Notes: generated by a model from the letters alone, not told the origin. A DNA stretch of 64,000 bases from Campylobacter canadensis (GCF_013177655.1 NZ_CP035946.1:310001-374000); one strand, 5' to 3'. Positions 1 to 9,862 are shown, numbered from the stretch's first letter. Translations and numbers: made by a program.

Positions 1-332
1 TTATAGCCATAATTTTTCCATTTAAGAATAATCCTAATTATTAGCTTTTAACTTAAGTTTAGTAAGTATTAAAAAGTAAGTTATATTTTTAGCAAATAAT
101 GTTTTTTAATTTAGTTAATTTCATACACTATCCAAAAGCACAAAAAACATCATTTACAAAGTTGTTTAATTTAAGATTGCATCTAAAGGCTATAAAAAAA
201 GCTTTTTAGTAAAGCTTAATTAGCAAGCTCTTTTTATTTTAGGTAGCAGGGTAGGGGGTAATAAGGTTTTTACTATTTTTGTATAGTTTAAAACCTTATT
301 TATCAATATAATATGCAAATAATTTTTTAACT
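1..332. other. AT-rich intergenic region, no gene seen
   Basis: No convincing reading frame with a ribosome binding site is visible on either strand. The only structure is the inverted repeat at 261-299 described separately. The stretch lies beyond the 3' end of the decarboxylase gene, which is read leftward. It may also hold the promoter of a gene outside the window. Confidence 0.5.
261..299. terminator. Long inverted repeat, probable terminator of the ridA-decarboxylase operon
   Basis: ATAAGGTTTT pairs with AAAACCTTAT, and ACTAT with ATAGT inside it, leaving a small loop. It lies about 35 bp beyond the stop codon of the leftward decarboxylase gene. There is no clean U-tract on that strand, so terminator function is inferred from position. 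Confidence 0.45.
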
Positions 333-1727
333 TTAGTAAATATCACAGCTTAAAATATCATCAAAACTATCTTCTCTTCTAATTAAAAAATCATTTTTAT
401 TTTCATCAATTAATATAACCGCACTTCTTGGTCTATTGTTATAAGTCGTTTGAGATTCAATCGTGTAAGCACCAGCATCTAAAAATACTATTAAATCATC
501 AATATTGCTATCTTTTGGTAACAAGAATTCCTTATTTGAATTAGTGCCTATTTTAAACCAATCTCCACCATCGCAAAGCGGACCTGCAAGTCTAAAGCTA
601 GTATCATGCTTTTTAGTAATTTTACTTGCATTATAAACATAGTAAAACCAATCAAAATGCTGAGAATCAGATAAAATAGAATACCCAGCATTAAGAAATT
701 TCCATTCAATTTGTATTGCTTTATCATCTTTTGTTAAAGGATGTAATGTTTTTTGCTTGTAAGCTGCAATTTTGCTAAGTAAAATTCCTGCTGATGAAAC
801 TATTTTTCTTCCAGGTTCAATGCAAATTGTAATATCTCCTAATCTTTTTACTTCATTTATAATTGCCTTAGCGTAGTCATTTGCATTAAAGTGTATTTTC
901 ATATTTTCTTGCTTTGTTTTAATATTATCTTTTTCATACTTATAAGCTGTGCTAATACCACCGCCTACATTAATAAGTTCAAATTTTATATTTAAAGCAT
1001 TTTGAATTTTTATACACTCATCAACCAAAACCTTAGCAGCATTTGCAAAAGGTTCTACAATTGGTAATTGGTCGCCTACATGCATATGCAATCCTTTTAG
1101 TTTTACATAAGGCATATTTAGCATTCTTTTACACAAAGCAAGTGCTTGTTCTTTATCAACCCCAGCCTTAGCGTGAAAACTTGTATCAAGTTGTTCGTGA
1201 GTTCCTTTTGCTTTTACGCTAGGCTCAATTCTTAAAGCAAGATTAGCAACTTTTTTTAACTTAGTACTTATTTGCTCAATTAAATCAAGCTCATATTCGC
1301 TATCAACATTTATTAAAAATAAATCATTTTCAATAGCAAATTCAAGCTCTTCTTTGCTTTTTACAACCCCATTAAATATAATTTGTTCAGGCTTAAAACC
1401 AATTTTTAAAGCCTTTTTAACTTCATATATTGAGTTTGCTTCAATGTCAATTGAGTTATCTTTAATACATTTTAAAATTCCCATAACCGAACAAGCCTTA
1501 CTAGCATAAAAAATCCTAGTTTTATGTTCTTTAAAAGCTTGTTTTATTTCATTTATATTATTGCTAATTTCTTCTTTTGAATAAACATAGGCTGGAGAAG
1601 GGTATTTATTGCTAAGCTCAACTAAATCTACACCAAAAAAAGCCAAATGTTCATTTACACAAGAAAATCTTCTATCATTGCTTAGTAAATCTTGTCTTAA
1701 TTCTTCATAATTTGCAATTATTTGCAT
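333..1727 (-). CDS. LysA-like PLP-dependent decarboxylase (fold type III)
   Basis: 464 residues. The protein shows the signatures of the alanine racemase-fold decarboxylases typified by diaminopimelate decarboxylase: FYASKA near residue 75 with the presumed PLP lysine, HMHVGDQ (about 218), a GGG phosphate-binding stretch (about 257), EPGRK (about 309), GPLCDGGD with the substrate-site Cys and Asp (about 385), and GAYT followed by YNNRPR near the C-terminus. It is longer than typical LysA (about 400-420 residues), with an N-terminal extension of about 40 residues and an insert near residue 340. The substrate may therefore be diaminopimelate or another basic amino acid such as ornithine, lysine or carboxynorspermidine. 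ATG start with AGGA upstream. It lies 11 bp after ridA on the same strand, so the two are probably co-transcribed. Confidence 0.75.
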   Translation of the reverse strand: MQIIANYEELRQDLLSNDRRFSCVNEHLAFFGVDLVELSNKYPSPAYVYSKEEISNNINEIKQAFKEHKTRIFYASKACSVMGILKCIKDNSIDIEANSIYEVKKALKIGFKPEQIIFNGVVKSKEELEFAIENDLFLINVDSEYELDLIEQISTKLKKVANLALRIEPSVKAKGTHEQLDTSFHAKAGVDKEQALALCKRMLNMPYVKLKGLHMHVGDQLPIVEPFANAAKVLVDECIKIQNALNIKFELINVGGGISTAYKYEKDNIKTKQENMKIHFNANDYAKAIINEVKRLGDITICIEPGRKIVSSAGILLSKIAAYKQKTLHPLTKDDKAIQIEWKFLNAGYSILSDSQHFDWFYYVYNASKITKKHDTSFRLAGPLCDGGDWFKIGTNSNKEFLLPKDSNIDDLIVFLDAGAYTIESQTTYNNRPRSAVILIDENKNDFLIRREDSFDDILSCDIY

Positions 1728-1738
1728 ATTTTTTCCTA

Positions 1739-2098
1739 TTATTTACAACTTGCTATTGCTTCTATTTCAATTCTTGCATTTTTAGGTAAGGCAGCAACAG
1801 CAAAGCAAGACCTTGCAGGATAAGGTGCGCTAAAAAACTCAGCATAAGCTTCATTTACACTAGCAAAATCATTAATATCAGCTAACAAAATCGTAGTTTT
1901 AATAACATCTTTCATACTTAAACCTTGCTCTTTTAAAATAGCTTCAATATTTCTTAAACTTTGTCTTGTTAATTCTTTAATATCATTACTTGCAAAGTCT
2001 CCTGTGCTTGGGTTAATTGGTAATTGCCCACTTACAAAAACTAAATTACAACCTTTAGCGCAAACACTATAAGGTCCTATTGCTTTTGGATAATTCAT
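1739..2098 (-). CDS. ridA: RidA family enamine/imine deaminase
   Basis: 119 residues, the normal family length. It begins with the family's typical AIGPYS segment. The later sequence carries [14 protein letters not shown], the [14 protein letters not shown] stretch with the conserved arginine that holds the substrate carboxylate, and the C-terminal ARIEIEAIA. RidA hydrolyses reactive enamine or imine intermediates released by PLP enzymes, usually as a cytosolic trimer. Here it sits directly upstream of a PLP decarboxylase on the same strand, which fits that role. The start has a strong AAGGAG site 5 bp upstream. The gene is divergent from fluC across 83 bp. Confidence 0.9.
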   Translation of the reverse strand: MNYPKAIGPYSVCAKGCNLVFVSGQLPINPSTGDFASNDIKELTRQSLRNIEAILKEQGLSMKDVIKTTILLADINDFASVNEAYAEFFSAPYPARSCFAVAALPKNARIEIEAIASCK

Positions 2099-2181
2099 AT
2101 TTTCTCCTTTTTTAAAATTTAAGTTAATTGTAAAATAAATTTTTTATATTAGAATGAATAAAAATCACAAAAAGGCATAAT

Positions 2182-2547
2182 TTGAATATATTTTTAATTG
2201 CTCTTGGCGGTGCTATTGGTGCAGTGCTTAGATATTTATGTAGTACTTTTTTAAACAAAATTACAAGCATAAATTCCATAATAGTTGGCACTTTGTTTGT
2301 TAATGTTTTAGGTTGTTTATTAATTGGACTTTTTTATGCACTTCTAAAACAATTTGAGAGCTTAAGTTCATATCGTTTATTTTTTGTGGTTGGATTTTTA
2401 GGTGCATTTACTACATTTTCAAGTATTTCTTATGAAAGTTTAGTATTGCTAAAAACTCAAGGCTTTTTTGCATTTAGTTTAAATATTATTCTTAATTTAA
2501 TATTTGGACTAAGTGCAACTTACCTTGCATTAAATTATATTAAATAG
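2182..2547 (+). CDS. fluC: Fluoride exporter FluC/CrcB
   Basis: 121 residues, the usual single-subunit length, with four predicted membrane helices. Family motifs are visible: the start GGAIGAVLRY, the GTLFVNVLGC segment with the pore asparagine, and GFLGAFTTFSS, the Phe-box/TTFS signature of dual-topology fluoride channels. Expected role: an inner-membrane dimer that lets fluoride leave the cell. The start appears to be TTG at 2182, preceded by AAAAAGG; no ATG gives the family N-terminus. The stop lies 8 bp before htpG, so the two are likely co-transcribed. Confidence 0.88.
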   Translation: MNIFLIALGGAIGAVLRYLCSTFLNKITSINSIIVGTLFVNVLGCLLIGLFYALLKQFESLSSYRLFFVVGFLGAFTTFSSISYESLVLLKTQGFFAFSLNIILNLIFGLSATYLALNYIK

Positions 2548-2555
2548 GAGAAAAA

Positions 2556-4346
2556 ATGGAATTTAAAACAGAAGTAAATCAATTATTAAATTTAATGATT
2601 CATTCGCTTTATTCAAATAAAGAAATTTTTTTAAGAGAACTTGTATCTAACGCATCTGATGCTATTGATAAGCTAAATTATTTATATTTAAGTGATGATG
2701 CTTACAAAAATCTTAATTTTACACCAGCTATTAACATTTATGTAAATAAAGATGCAAAAACATTAATCATTGAAGATAATGGAATTGGTATGGATAAAGA
2801 AGATTTACATAACAATCTAGGTACAATCGCATCAAGTGGAACTAAAAAATTCTTAGAAAATATTAGCGAAGATGCTAAAAAAAATAGTGATTTAATAGGG
2901 CAATTTGGTGTTGGATTTTATTCAGCCTTTATGGTTGCAAGTAAAATTGAAGTTTATACAAAAAAAGCTTTAAGCAATGAAGCCTTTTTATGGACAAGCG
3001 ATGCTAGCGGTTATGAAATTAACTCAACTACAAAAGAAAGTTTTGGAACAAAAATAGTTTTACATTTAAAAGATGAAGAATTTGCAAACGCCTATACAAT
3101 AGAAAATTTAGTAAGCAAATATTCAAATCATATCTCATATCCAATATTTTTAGAAAAAGAAGTTAGCACAAAAGAAGATGATAAAGAAGTTAAAGAAATA
3201 AAATTAGAGCAAATCAACAAAGCAAAAGCTTTATGGCGTGAAAATAAAGCAAGTTTAAAAGAGCAAGATTATTTTAAATTCTATGAAAGCATAAGCTATG
3301 ATTCAAAAGAACCTTTAACTTATGTACATACAAACAGTGAAGGTAGTTTAAATTATTCAAGTTTATTTTTCATTCCAGCTAGTGCGCCTTTTGATTTATA
3401 CAGAGTAGATTATGAAAAGCAATGCAAATTATATGTAAAAAGAGTTTTAATCAGCGAAAAAGAAGAACTTTTACCATCTTATTTAAGATTTGTAAAAGGT
3501 ATAATTGATGTAGAAGATTTACCGCTTAATGTTAGTCGTGAAATTTTGCAAGAAAATACAATTTTAAAGAAAATTAAAGAAGTAAGCACAAAAAAAATTC
3601 TTTCTCAAATATCAAAATTAAAAGAAAATGATAAAGAGAAATTTAAAGAATTTTCTAATCTTTTTGGAGCAGTAATAAAAGAAGCCTTGTTTGAGCACAA
3701 CACAAATAAAGATGAAATTTTATCATTATGTTTATTTAATAATACAAAAAGCGATGAAGCTTTAAGCATAGATGAATTAATAAGCGATGATAATAAAATA
3801 TATTATTTATTAGGCGAAAACTTATCTTTATTAAAAAATTCTCCTTTGCTTGAAAAATATAAAGATAAAACTGTAATTTTCTTAAGCGATAAAGTAGATG
3901 AAATAGTAATGCCAAATGTAACAAAATATAAAGAATACGACCTTATAAATATAAAAGAAACACAATCAGGTATTAAAAGTGATTTAAGCGAAGAAGAGAG
4001 TAAGCTAAAAGATAAAATAAAAGAAAGTTTAAAAGATGAGGTAAAAGATGTAAATTATGCCGAATTAGGCAGTAGTTTAAGTGCTTTAAGCTTTGATAAA
4101 AATGACCAAGAATATCAAATGGCAAAAATGATGGCTCAGTTTGGTGGGCAAAAATTTAATGCCAAACCTATTTTAGAAATAAATCCAAATCACGAAACTT
4201 ATCTTGCTTTAAAAGATAAATTTGATGATGAAAAAATCTTTAATGATTTTTGTTTAATTGCTTATGGATTAGCAGCCTTATCTCAAGGTTTATCTTTTGA
4301 TAAGGTAAGTGAATTTAACAAAGCAATTTTAAGAATGATTAAGTAA
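2556..4346 (+). CDS. htpG: Hsp90-family molecular chaperone HtpG
   Basis: 596 residues, close to the family norm of 610-625. The N-terminal GHKL ATPase domain shows LVSNASDAIDKL with the catalytic Glu and Asn in the first helix, DNGIGM (about 75-80), GTIASSGTK and GQFGVGFYSAFM. The middle domain carries the client-binding and arginine segment around DLPLNVSREILQEN. The C-terminal dimerisation domain follows. Cytosolic ATP-dependent chaperone. Good GGAGA ribosome site. The stop codon lies only about 20 bp before the hairpin of flagellin cassette S1, so island A begins exactly at the end of htpG. Confidence 0.96.
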   Translation: MEFKTEVNQLLNLMIHSLYSNKEIFLRELVSNASDAIDKLNYLYLSDDAYKNLNFTPAINIYVNKDAKTLIIEDNGIGMDKEDLHNNLGTIASSGTKKFLENISEDAKKNSDLIGQFGVGFYSAFMVASKIEVYTKKALSNEAFLWTSDASGYEINSTTKESFGTKIVLHLKDEEFANAYTIENLVSKYSNHISYPIFLEKEVSTKEDDKEVKEIKLEQINKAKALWRENKASLKEQDYFKFYESISYDSKEPLTYVHTNSEGSLNYSSLFFIPASAPFDLYRVDYEKQCKLYVKRVLISEKEELLPSYLRFVKGIIDVEDLPLNVSREILQENTILKKIKEVSTKKILSQISKLKENDKEKFKEFSNLFGAVIKEALFEHNTNKDEILSLCLFNNTKSDEALSIDELISDDNKIYYLLGENLSLLKNSPLLEKYKDKTVIFLSDKVDEIVMPNVTKYKEYDLINIKETQSGIKSDLSEEESKLKDKIKESLKDEVKDVNYAELGSSLSALSFDKNDQEYQMAKMMAQFGGQKFNAKPILEINPNHETYLALKDKFDDEKIFNDFCLIAYGLAALSQGLSFDKVSEFNKAILRMIK

Positions 4347-4365
4347 AAAACTCATATTTTTTATG

Positions 4366-4407
4366 TGCAAGGTGTGGCAGGGTTAAAACCTGCTAAAAAA
4401 CCTTGCA
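4366..4407 (+). other. Cassette border hairpin of silent flagellin cassette S1
   Basis: TGCAAGGT pairs with ACCTTGCA 27 bp later, with an inner stem GCAGG/CCTGC, separated by unequal bulges. The same structure heads all six silent flagellin cassettes and is absent from the intact flaA. S1 lacks the third arm (ACCTTG about 10 bp further out) that the other five have. An in-frame TAA follows just before the flagellin frame. Confidence 0.8.
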
Positions 4408-4433
4408 TATAAGTATTTAAAATCTTTATTGAT

Positions 4434-6326
4434 AATACTACTTCATTTAACGGGCAAAAATTATTAAGCGGAAACTTCTCAAACAAAGAATTCCAAATCG
4501 GTGCATATTCAAACGAAACAGTAAAAGCAAGTATCGGTGCAACAACATCAGATAAAATCGGCTTAACAAGATTTGAAACAGGGCATAATGTAAGAGCAAA
4601 AGATATGCCTATTGATGGTAAAATCACACTTACTTTTAAAAACGTTGATGGGATTAACGATGTTACTTTAGAGCCAGTACAAGTTGCAAAGGGTGGTTCT
4701 ACATTTGCAGGTGGCGGACTTGGTGCTTTAGCTGAAGCTATTAATAAATCAACCGATAAAACAGGTATTAAAGCTTCTGTATCAGCTATAAGTGTATTTG
4801 AATCTCCAATTAGAGCAGGTAAAACATCAGATGATTTTTCAATTAATGGTGTAAAAATCGGCTCAATAGAAGTAAAAGACAAAGATGGAAACGGTGCTTT
4901 AGTAGCTGCAATTAACGCAGTAACCGACCAAACAGGAGTAGAAGCATCAGTTGATAGCAAAGGTAGATTAGTATTAAACAACCGTGATGGTCGTGGTATT
5001 AAGATTACTGATGGTGTTGATAAGAGTTTTGATAAAGATGGTAAAGCCTATACTAAAACTACTTCCGCAGCAGCTGCAGACAAACATTTGTTTTTTACTA
5101 ATAAAGTAGCAGAAGTTGATGATGGCACAAAAAACACTGGGCAAATTGCTGTAGATTTTTCAAAATCAAATACTTGGGGTGGCGGTGGAGAAGATGCTGA
5201 TACCAATGGAAGTAATGATGCCAAAGATTCTATTTTAAACAAAAATAATATGTTTGATGATGTTAAAAAAGCATATTATGAGCAAGCTGCTAGACATGCT
5301 GCGGATGGTTATGAAAGAGCCAAAAATATCACTATCACAGAAGGTACAGGAATTGATTTATCTAAAATACATGCAAATATACAAGGTGCTTTACATTTAG
5401 CAATGGTTGCTGGAGGCAATACAGATGAAACAGCTGGTACAACAACAGCGGCTGGAGATAATGGTAAAGATACCTATAAGCAGTGGGTTGCTGATGCAAA
5501 TGATGCAATAAAAAAAGTAGCAGGACAAGAAACTTCAAAACATAATAGCCTACAAGATTTAAACGCTGCAATTGATGATGCAGTAAATAAACTTACAAAA
5601 GTTATTGATGCGGCTGCAGGTAAAACTATGGCAGATAATGAAGGGGAAAATGGTATTGTCGCATACGCTGCATTAAATTTCTTAAAAGGTTTAAAAGAAG
5701 GTTTAAATGAGCCTAATAGAAGTGGTTTAACTGATATTATTGGTTTAACTGATGAAAATAAAACTAATTTTGGAAGATTAAGCCTTAGCTCAAATAACGG
5801 AAGAGACATAGTTGTACAAGCAACAACTTCAGCTGTAGATGATAAAGGTAAACCAAAAGAAATTGATGTTACAAGCGCTTTAGGCTTTGATAAAAATGTT
5901 GTAGAAAAAACAATATCTTTAAGAGAAACAAACGCAACTATTTCTAAAGAAGACGCAGACGCAATGGGCTTTAACACAGAAGAATGGCAAGCAGGAGAGA
6001 GTGGCGACAACCAAAATGGTTACGCTGCAGGTGTAATGACCTTAAAAGGAGCAATGGCAATGATGAACATAGCAGAAAACGCTATTAAAGCACTAGAAGC
6101 TGTAAGAAGCGACCTTGGTTCTGTTCAAAACCAATTAGTTTCTACAATCAATAACATTAGCGTAACTCAAGTTAATGTTAAATCAGCAGAAAGCCAAATA
6201 AGAGACCTAGACTTTGCTAGTGAAAGTTCTAACTTTAGTAAGCAACAAATCCTAGCTCAAAGTGGTGTTTATGCGTTAAGCCAATCAAATGCAGTTCAAC
6301 AAAATGTTATGAAGTTGTTACAATAG
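4434..6326 (+). pseudogene. Silent flagellin cassette S1 (5'-truncated)
   Basis: 631 codons, open throughout, homologous to flaA codons 128-758 starting at NTTSFNG. There is no first 127 codons, no flagellin promoter, no ribosome site and no start codon at the border; a TAA lies in frame about 20 bp upstream. The first variable part (about 4590-4930, including RAKDMPIDGK) is unique to S1. From about 5030 to the end it matches flaA almost perfectly, with one visible difference (NGSND here, NGKND in flaA). The C-terminal D1/D0 part and the 3' terminator are the same as in flaA. An internal ATG at 4605 could start a 573-codon frame, but there is no sign that it is used. Best read as a donor for recombination into flaA. 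Confidence 0.9.
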
Positions 6327-6335
6327 TAAAAGAAT

Positions 6336-6422
6336 ATAATCTTAGCTTAGTAACAAAAGCTTATAATGTTAGCTTAGTAACAAAAGCTTATAATGTTAGC
6401 TTAGTAACAAAAGCTTATAATC
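6336..6422 (+). repeat. 27-bp tandem repeat after S1, three copies
   Basis: The unit TTAGCTTAGTAACAAAAGCT plus TATAATG is repeated three times just after the stop codon. The same repeat follows every flagellin copy: two copies after S4, three after S1, flaA and S5, and four after S2, S3 and S6. Confidence 0.85.
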
Positions 6423-6430
6423 TTATCTTA

Positions 6431-6458
6431 GAAGTTAGCCTAAAGCTAACTTCTTTTT
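6431..6458 (+). terminator. Intrinsic terminator after S1
   Basis: GAAGTTAGC pairs with GCTAACTTC, 5-bp loop, followed by TTTTTG. The same terminator follows flaA and the other cassettes. Confidence 0.85.
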
Positions 6459-8112
6459 GTTTTATTATATCCCCACATCACAACCATCAACAACCCCACG
6501 CAACCATTTTTGTTTTTCTAAATTCTTTTAATTTTCTTTTGCTTTTTTTAACTTTATTTACACTGTTTTTAATTCTTTTTAATTTTTTTATTTCTTTTTA
6601 TTTCTTTTTGTTTCTTTTAACTTTTTCAATTCTTTTTATTTCTTTTCAATTTTTTAGCTTTCTTTTACTTTTTCTAAACTTTTTTCGCTTTCTTATTTAC
6701 CCCCCCCCAACCAAAAAACAATCAACAACCCTAACTACAAGCTTAAATAAAACTTAATTTAATGTATCTTTAAGCTATTAATTAAAACACAAGATTAATT
6801 TTGTAGTATTTAGAGAAGTTAGGAAAGCTCTTTTAATGTCTTTTTATTTTCTTATCTACCCCCACCACCTACCTTCAAGCTATCAACTACAAACTTAAAT
6901 AAAACTTAATTTAATGTATTTTTAAGTTTGTAGTAAAAAGTACAAGATTAAAATTGTAATATTTATAGAAATTGCAGAAACCACCAATATTTAACCCTAC
7001 AATATAAAAAAGCATTTTTAAAAACTATCTAATCACTCAAAATATTTATAACCCCAACACCATTTTTATCACAACAAATCATCATTCAACCCTACCAATT
7101 TTCAGTCCCACTGCCACCAACAATCAATCCTTACTCTACTTATCAATACTCTAAAATATTTTTACACTATCCAACCACTCAAACTTTACCCCCCCCAAAA
7201 AAACAATCAACAACACTAACTACAAGCTTAAATAAAACTGAATTTAATGTATCTTTAAGCTAAATTATCAATTCTTCTTATTTATATTACAATCTAAGTT
7301 AAAAAATACTAATTCCCACTAATAAAATAACTAAAGCAACAAAATATAGAAAAACACCCCCTAATAAATATCTAATTTTATTTGTTATCAACCAAGCTAA
7401 CTATAAAAACCAACTAACTACTACTAACAATATTACTTAATTTTTACAATCAAATTAAGTATTTTTATTTTACATATTCATTAATCCTTAAACTCCCAAC
7501 TACAAACTTAAATAAAACTTAATTTAATACAATATTAAGTTTATAGTAAAAAAACATAAGATTAAAATTGCATCATTTAGGGAAATTCTTTTAAATTTTT
7601 TAGTTTATTTTGCTTTTTTAAATTCTTTTGATTTTCTTTTAGTCTCTTTTGTTTTCTTTTGCTTTTTTAACTTTATTTACACTGTTTTCAATTCTTTTTA
7701 ATTTCTTTTACTTTTTCTAAACTCTTTTTGCTTTCTTATTTGTCCCCTAACTAAAAATCACTATTCCATCCCCACCACCAAAAAAAACAATCAACAACCC
7801 TAACTATAAGCTTAAATAAAACTGAATTTAATGTATTTTTAAGTTTATAGTAAAAATATGTGATTAAAATTACAGCACTATACGAAGATTACGAAGATTA
7901 CGAAGATTACGAAGATTACGAAGATTACGAAGATTACGAAGATTACGAAGATTACGAAGATTACGAAGATTACGAAGATTACGAAGATTGCAGCTTAAAT
8001 AAAACTTAATTTAATGTGTTCTTAAGTTTGCAGTAAAAAGCACAAGATTAAATTAGCAGTATTACTAAGGTTTGGAATAGTTGGAATAGTTGTAAGAGTT
8101 AGAAAAAAGCAG
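6459..8112 (+). other. Repeat-filled intergenic stretch between S1 and pil1
   Basis: No real gene. It starts with a pyrimidine-rich part made of TTCTTTT-like words. It then carries copies of the approximately 75-bp palindromic element near 6733, 6886, 7216, 7498, 7800 and 7991. C runs occur at 6700-6708 (9) and 7189-7196 (8). A unique-looking AT block lies at about 7258-7497 and recurs at 48067, 54963 and, inverted, 57975. The 9-bp array at 7881 follows. The whole stretch is repeated almost exactly at 54166-55800; the visible length differences are one 9-bp repeat unit and one C. Confidence 0.75.
7881..7988 (+). repeat. 9-bp tandem repeat, 12 copies
   Basis: TACGAAGAT repeated 12 times without a change. 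The same array has 8 copies at 40727-40798 and 11 copies at 55589-55687, in otherwise nearly identical surroundings, so it behaves as a variable-number repeat. Confidence 0.9.
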
Positions 8113-8413
8113 CTTCAATCAAACCTAACTTAATATATTTATAAGTTTATTATTTGTTATTATGTATTTTTACTAAATGTTATTATCTTTATTTATTTAT
8201 CTTACTTATTAACACAAAAAAAGCATCTTTAAAAGTACTAAATAATCAACTTTAATTAGTAATCTTAAAGCTTAAAAAAAGCTAAAAAGTTATGTATTAA
8301 AATATAAGCTAAAGCTATAAAAGTATTTATACATAATAATTTAAAACCAAGTACTTATTTTAATTTCTTGCACAAAAAGTAAAAAGATAAATTATTTTTT
8401 ACAAGGAGTTATT
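8113..8413 (+). promoter_or_regulatory. Common pilin leader and promoter module (copy before pil1)
   Basis: About 300 bp, nearly identical before eleven of the twelve pilin genes. It contains several AGCTT/AAGCT small inverted repeats (about 8268-8320), a possible -10 region around TATACATAAT (about 8328-8338), TTGCACAAAAAG about 45 bp before the start codon, and a strong AAGGAG site 9 bp before ATG. I see no sigma-28 or sigma-54 motif. The exact promoter position is inferred. Confidence 0.6.
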
Positions 8414-8899
8414 ATGAAAAAAGGTTTTACAATGATTGAACTAATCTTTGTTATTGTTATTTTAGGTATATTAGCTGCTGTGGCTATTCCTAAGATTAAT
8501 GCTACTAGAGATGATGCGGAGAAGGTTAAGTCAGCTCAAAATATTGTTACTTTAATTGGGGATTTAGGGTCTTATTATACGGCTCAGGGGGAATTTGCTA
8601 CTAAGACTGGTGGTACTGATATTGATTTTGCAAAAATGACTAATGTGGCTTTTAGTAGCACCGCTACAGATACTGCACAATTAAAGATTGGCTCAGATAG
8701 TGATTGTTTAAAGATTAAGGTTGATTCTGCAAATGGTAAAGTTACTTTTACAGGAAAAACAACTTCACCTAGTAAAGCTTGTGAAGAAACTTTAAAATTA
8801 TCAACAGTTAAAGCAGCTTTTGGTGGTAATGATTTATCAACTGGTAGTGGTACAGCAACAATCGATTTCGCCGCTTCAAGTGTAAATTTTGATTTCTAA
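8414..8899 (+). CDS. pil1: prepilin-like protein (CtsG/GspG type), variant X
   Basis: 161 residues. It starts MKKGFTMIEL, a class III signal: prepilin peptidase should cut after Gly4, leaving Phe+1 and Glu+5. A hydrophobic helix runs to about residue 30 (AAVAIPKINATRDDAE). Residues 1-59 are shared with most copies and the rest is variable. Cys98 and Cys123 could form the usual C-terminal disulfide loop. The N-terminus resembles the CtsG pseudopilin of the Campylobacter type II secretion-like DNA-uptake system, so the product may be a pseudopilin or pilin subunit. The variable end (GGNDLSTGSG...NFDF) is found only here and in the identical, inverted pil4. Full leader, strong ribosome site and terminator are present. 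Confidence 0.85.
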   Translation: MKKGFTMIELIFVIVILGILAAVAIPKINATRDDAEKVKSAQNIVTLIGDLGSYYTAQGEFATKTGGTDIDFAKMTNVAFSSTATDTAQLKIGSDSDCLKIKVDSANGKVTFTGKTTSPSKACEETLKLSTVKAAFGGNDLSTGSGTATIDFAASSVNFDF

Positions 8900-8915
8900 T
8901 TAATAAAAACAAAAC

Positions 8916-8943
8916 AAAAAGGTAGCCTAAAAACTACCTTTTT
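8916..8943 (+). terminator. Intrinsic terminator after pil1
   Basis: AAAAAGGTAG-CCTAAAAA-CTACCTTTTT: stem, short loop and U-tract. The same terminator follows ten of the twelve pilins; pil10 and pil11 have a different one. Confidence 0.88.
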
Positions 8944-9453
8944 ACTTACACTTCTCAAACCTTCAAACAAATAAAACAAACAAAGTCAAAATAACAAAAC
9001 ATAACAAAACAAATTTAAAGTATCTTCATTCTATAATAATTTATTTTATTTTTCTTAATCTTTTTTCTTATTTTTTATCTTATTTAAAGCCAATTCTAAA
9101 GCTTAAAAAAGCTAAAAAGCTATGTATTAATATAAGCAAAACTATAATAAATTAAATTATCTTTACTACCAAAACATGCAACTACAACTATCAAATAAAC
9201 AAAACAATTTTAAATCCTTCTAATAAATCCAAGCAAATACAAAAATACTACTAATTAAAAAGCAAATAAATTTAAAAAGATTAAAAAATTAAAAAAAGCT
9301 GAAAGAATTTAGAGACAGTAAAAATGAGTAAAAAGGCAAAAAGAAAGTAAAAGATTTTTCCTAATTTTCCTAAATACTACTAATTTAATCTTGTACTTTT
9401 TGCTATAAGCTTAAGAATAGATTAAATTAAGTTTTATTTAAGCTGCTAACTTC

Positions 9454-9542
9454 TTCATTTTATTCATTTTATTCATTTTATTCATTTTATTCATTTTATT
9501 CATTTTATTCATTTTATTCATTTTATTCATTTTATTCATTTT
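9454..9542. repeat. 10-bp tandem repeat, about nine copies
   Basis: TTCATTTTAT repeated nearly nine times; the inverted copy is at about 25711-25803. A related array with a one-base change (AATGAAGAAA) is at 48753-48887. Confidence 0.85.
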
Positions 9543-9616
9543 CCTAGTACTGTAAATTTATTCTTGTGTTTTAACTATTGTCTTAAAAATACATTAAATT
9601 CAGTTTTATTTAAGCT

Positions 9617-9862
9617 GCACCCTTCCAAATCTTCCAAATCTTCCAAATCTTCCAAATCTTCCAAATCTTCCAAATCTTCCAAATCTTCCAAATCTTCCAA
9701 ACCTTCCAAACCTTCCAAACCTTCAAATCTTCCAAACCTTCCAAACCTTCCAAACCTTCAAATCTTCCAAACCTTCCAAACCTTCAAATCTTCCAAACCT
9801 TCCAAACCTTCCAAACCTTCAAATCTTCCAAACCTTCCAAACCTTCAAATCTTCAAATCTTC
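9617..9862. repeat. 9-bp tandem repeat array with variants
   Basis: About 27 units of CTTCCAAAT and its variants CTTCCAAAC and CTTCAAAT, arranged in higher-order groups. The reversed copy at about 25385-25632 differs slightly in unit order or length. The open frame across it is only repeat translation ([14 protein letters not shown]). Confidence 0.85.

Noticed and set aside
5474-6010. 178-residue minus-strand frame inside S1, repeated inside flaA (38650-39186) and, in longer or shorter forms, in the other cassettes
   Set aside because: It is the antisense of conserved flagellin coding sequence. It has no ribosome site and is kept only because the flagellin is kept.
4605-6326. S1 as an expressed, shorter flagellin from the ATG at 4605
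   Set aside because: There is no ribosome site or promoter, and the product would lack the D0/D1 N-terminus required for export and polymerisation.
6539-6757. 72-residue Phe/Leu-rich frame (also 54246-54464), and the 94-residue frame at 9937-10221 / 25035-25319
   Set aside because: Low-complexity pyrimidine-rich spacer. The hydrophobic composition comes from TTT and CTT words, without a ribosome site.
7881-7988. Possible CRISPR array
   Set aside because: Repeats are perfect head-to-tail 9-mers without spacers; the approximately 75-bp elements are separated by non-unique DNA of irregular length; no cas genes are present.
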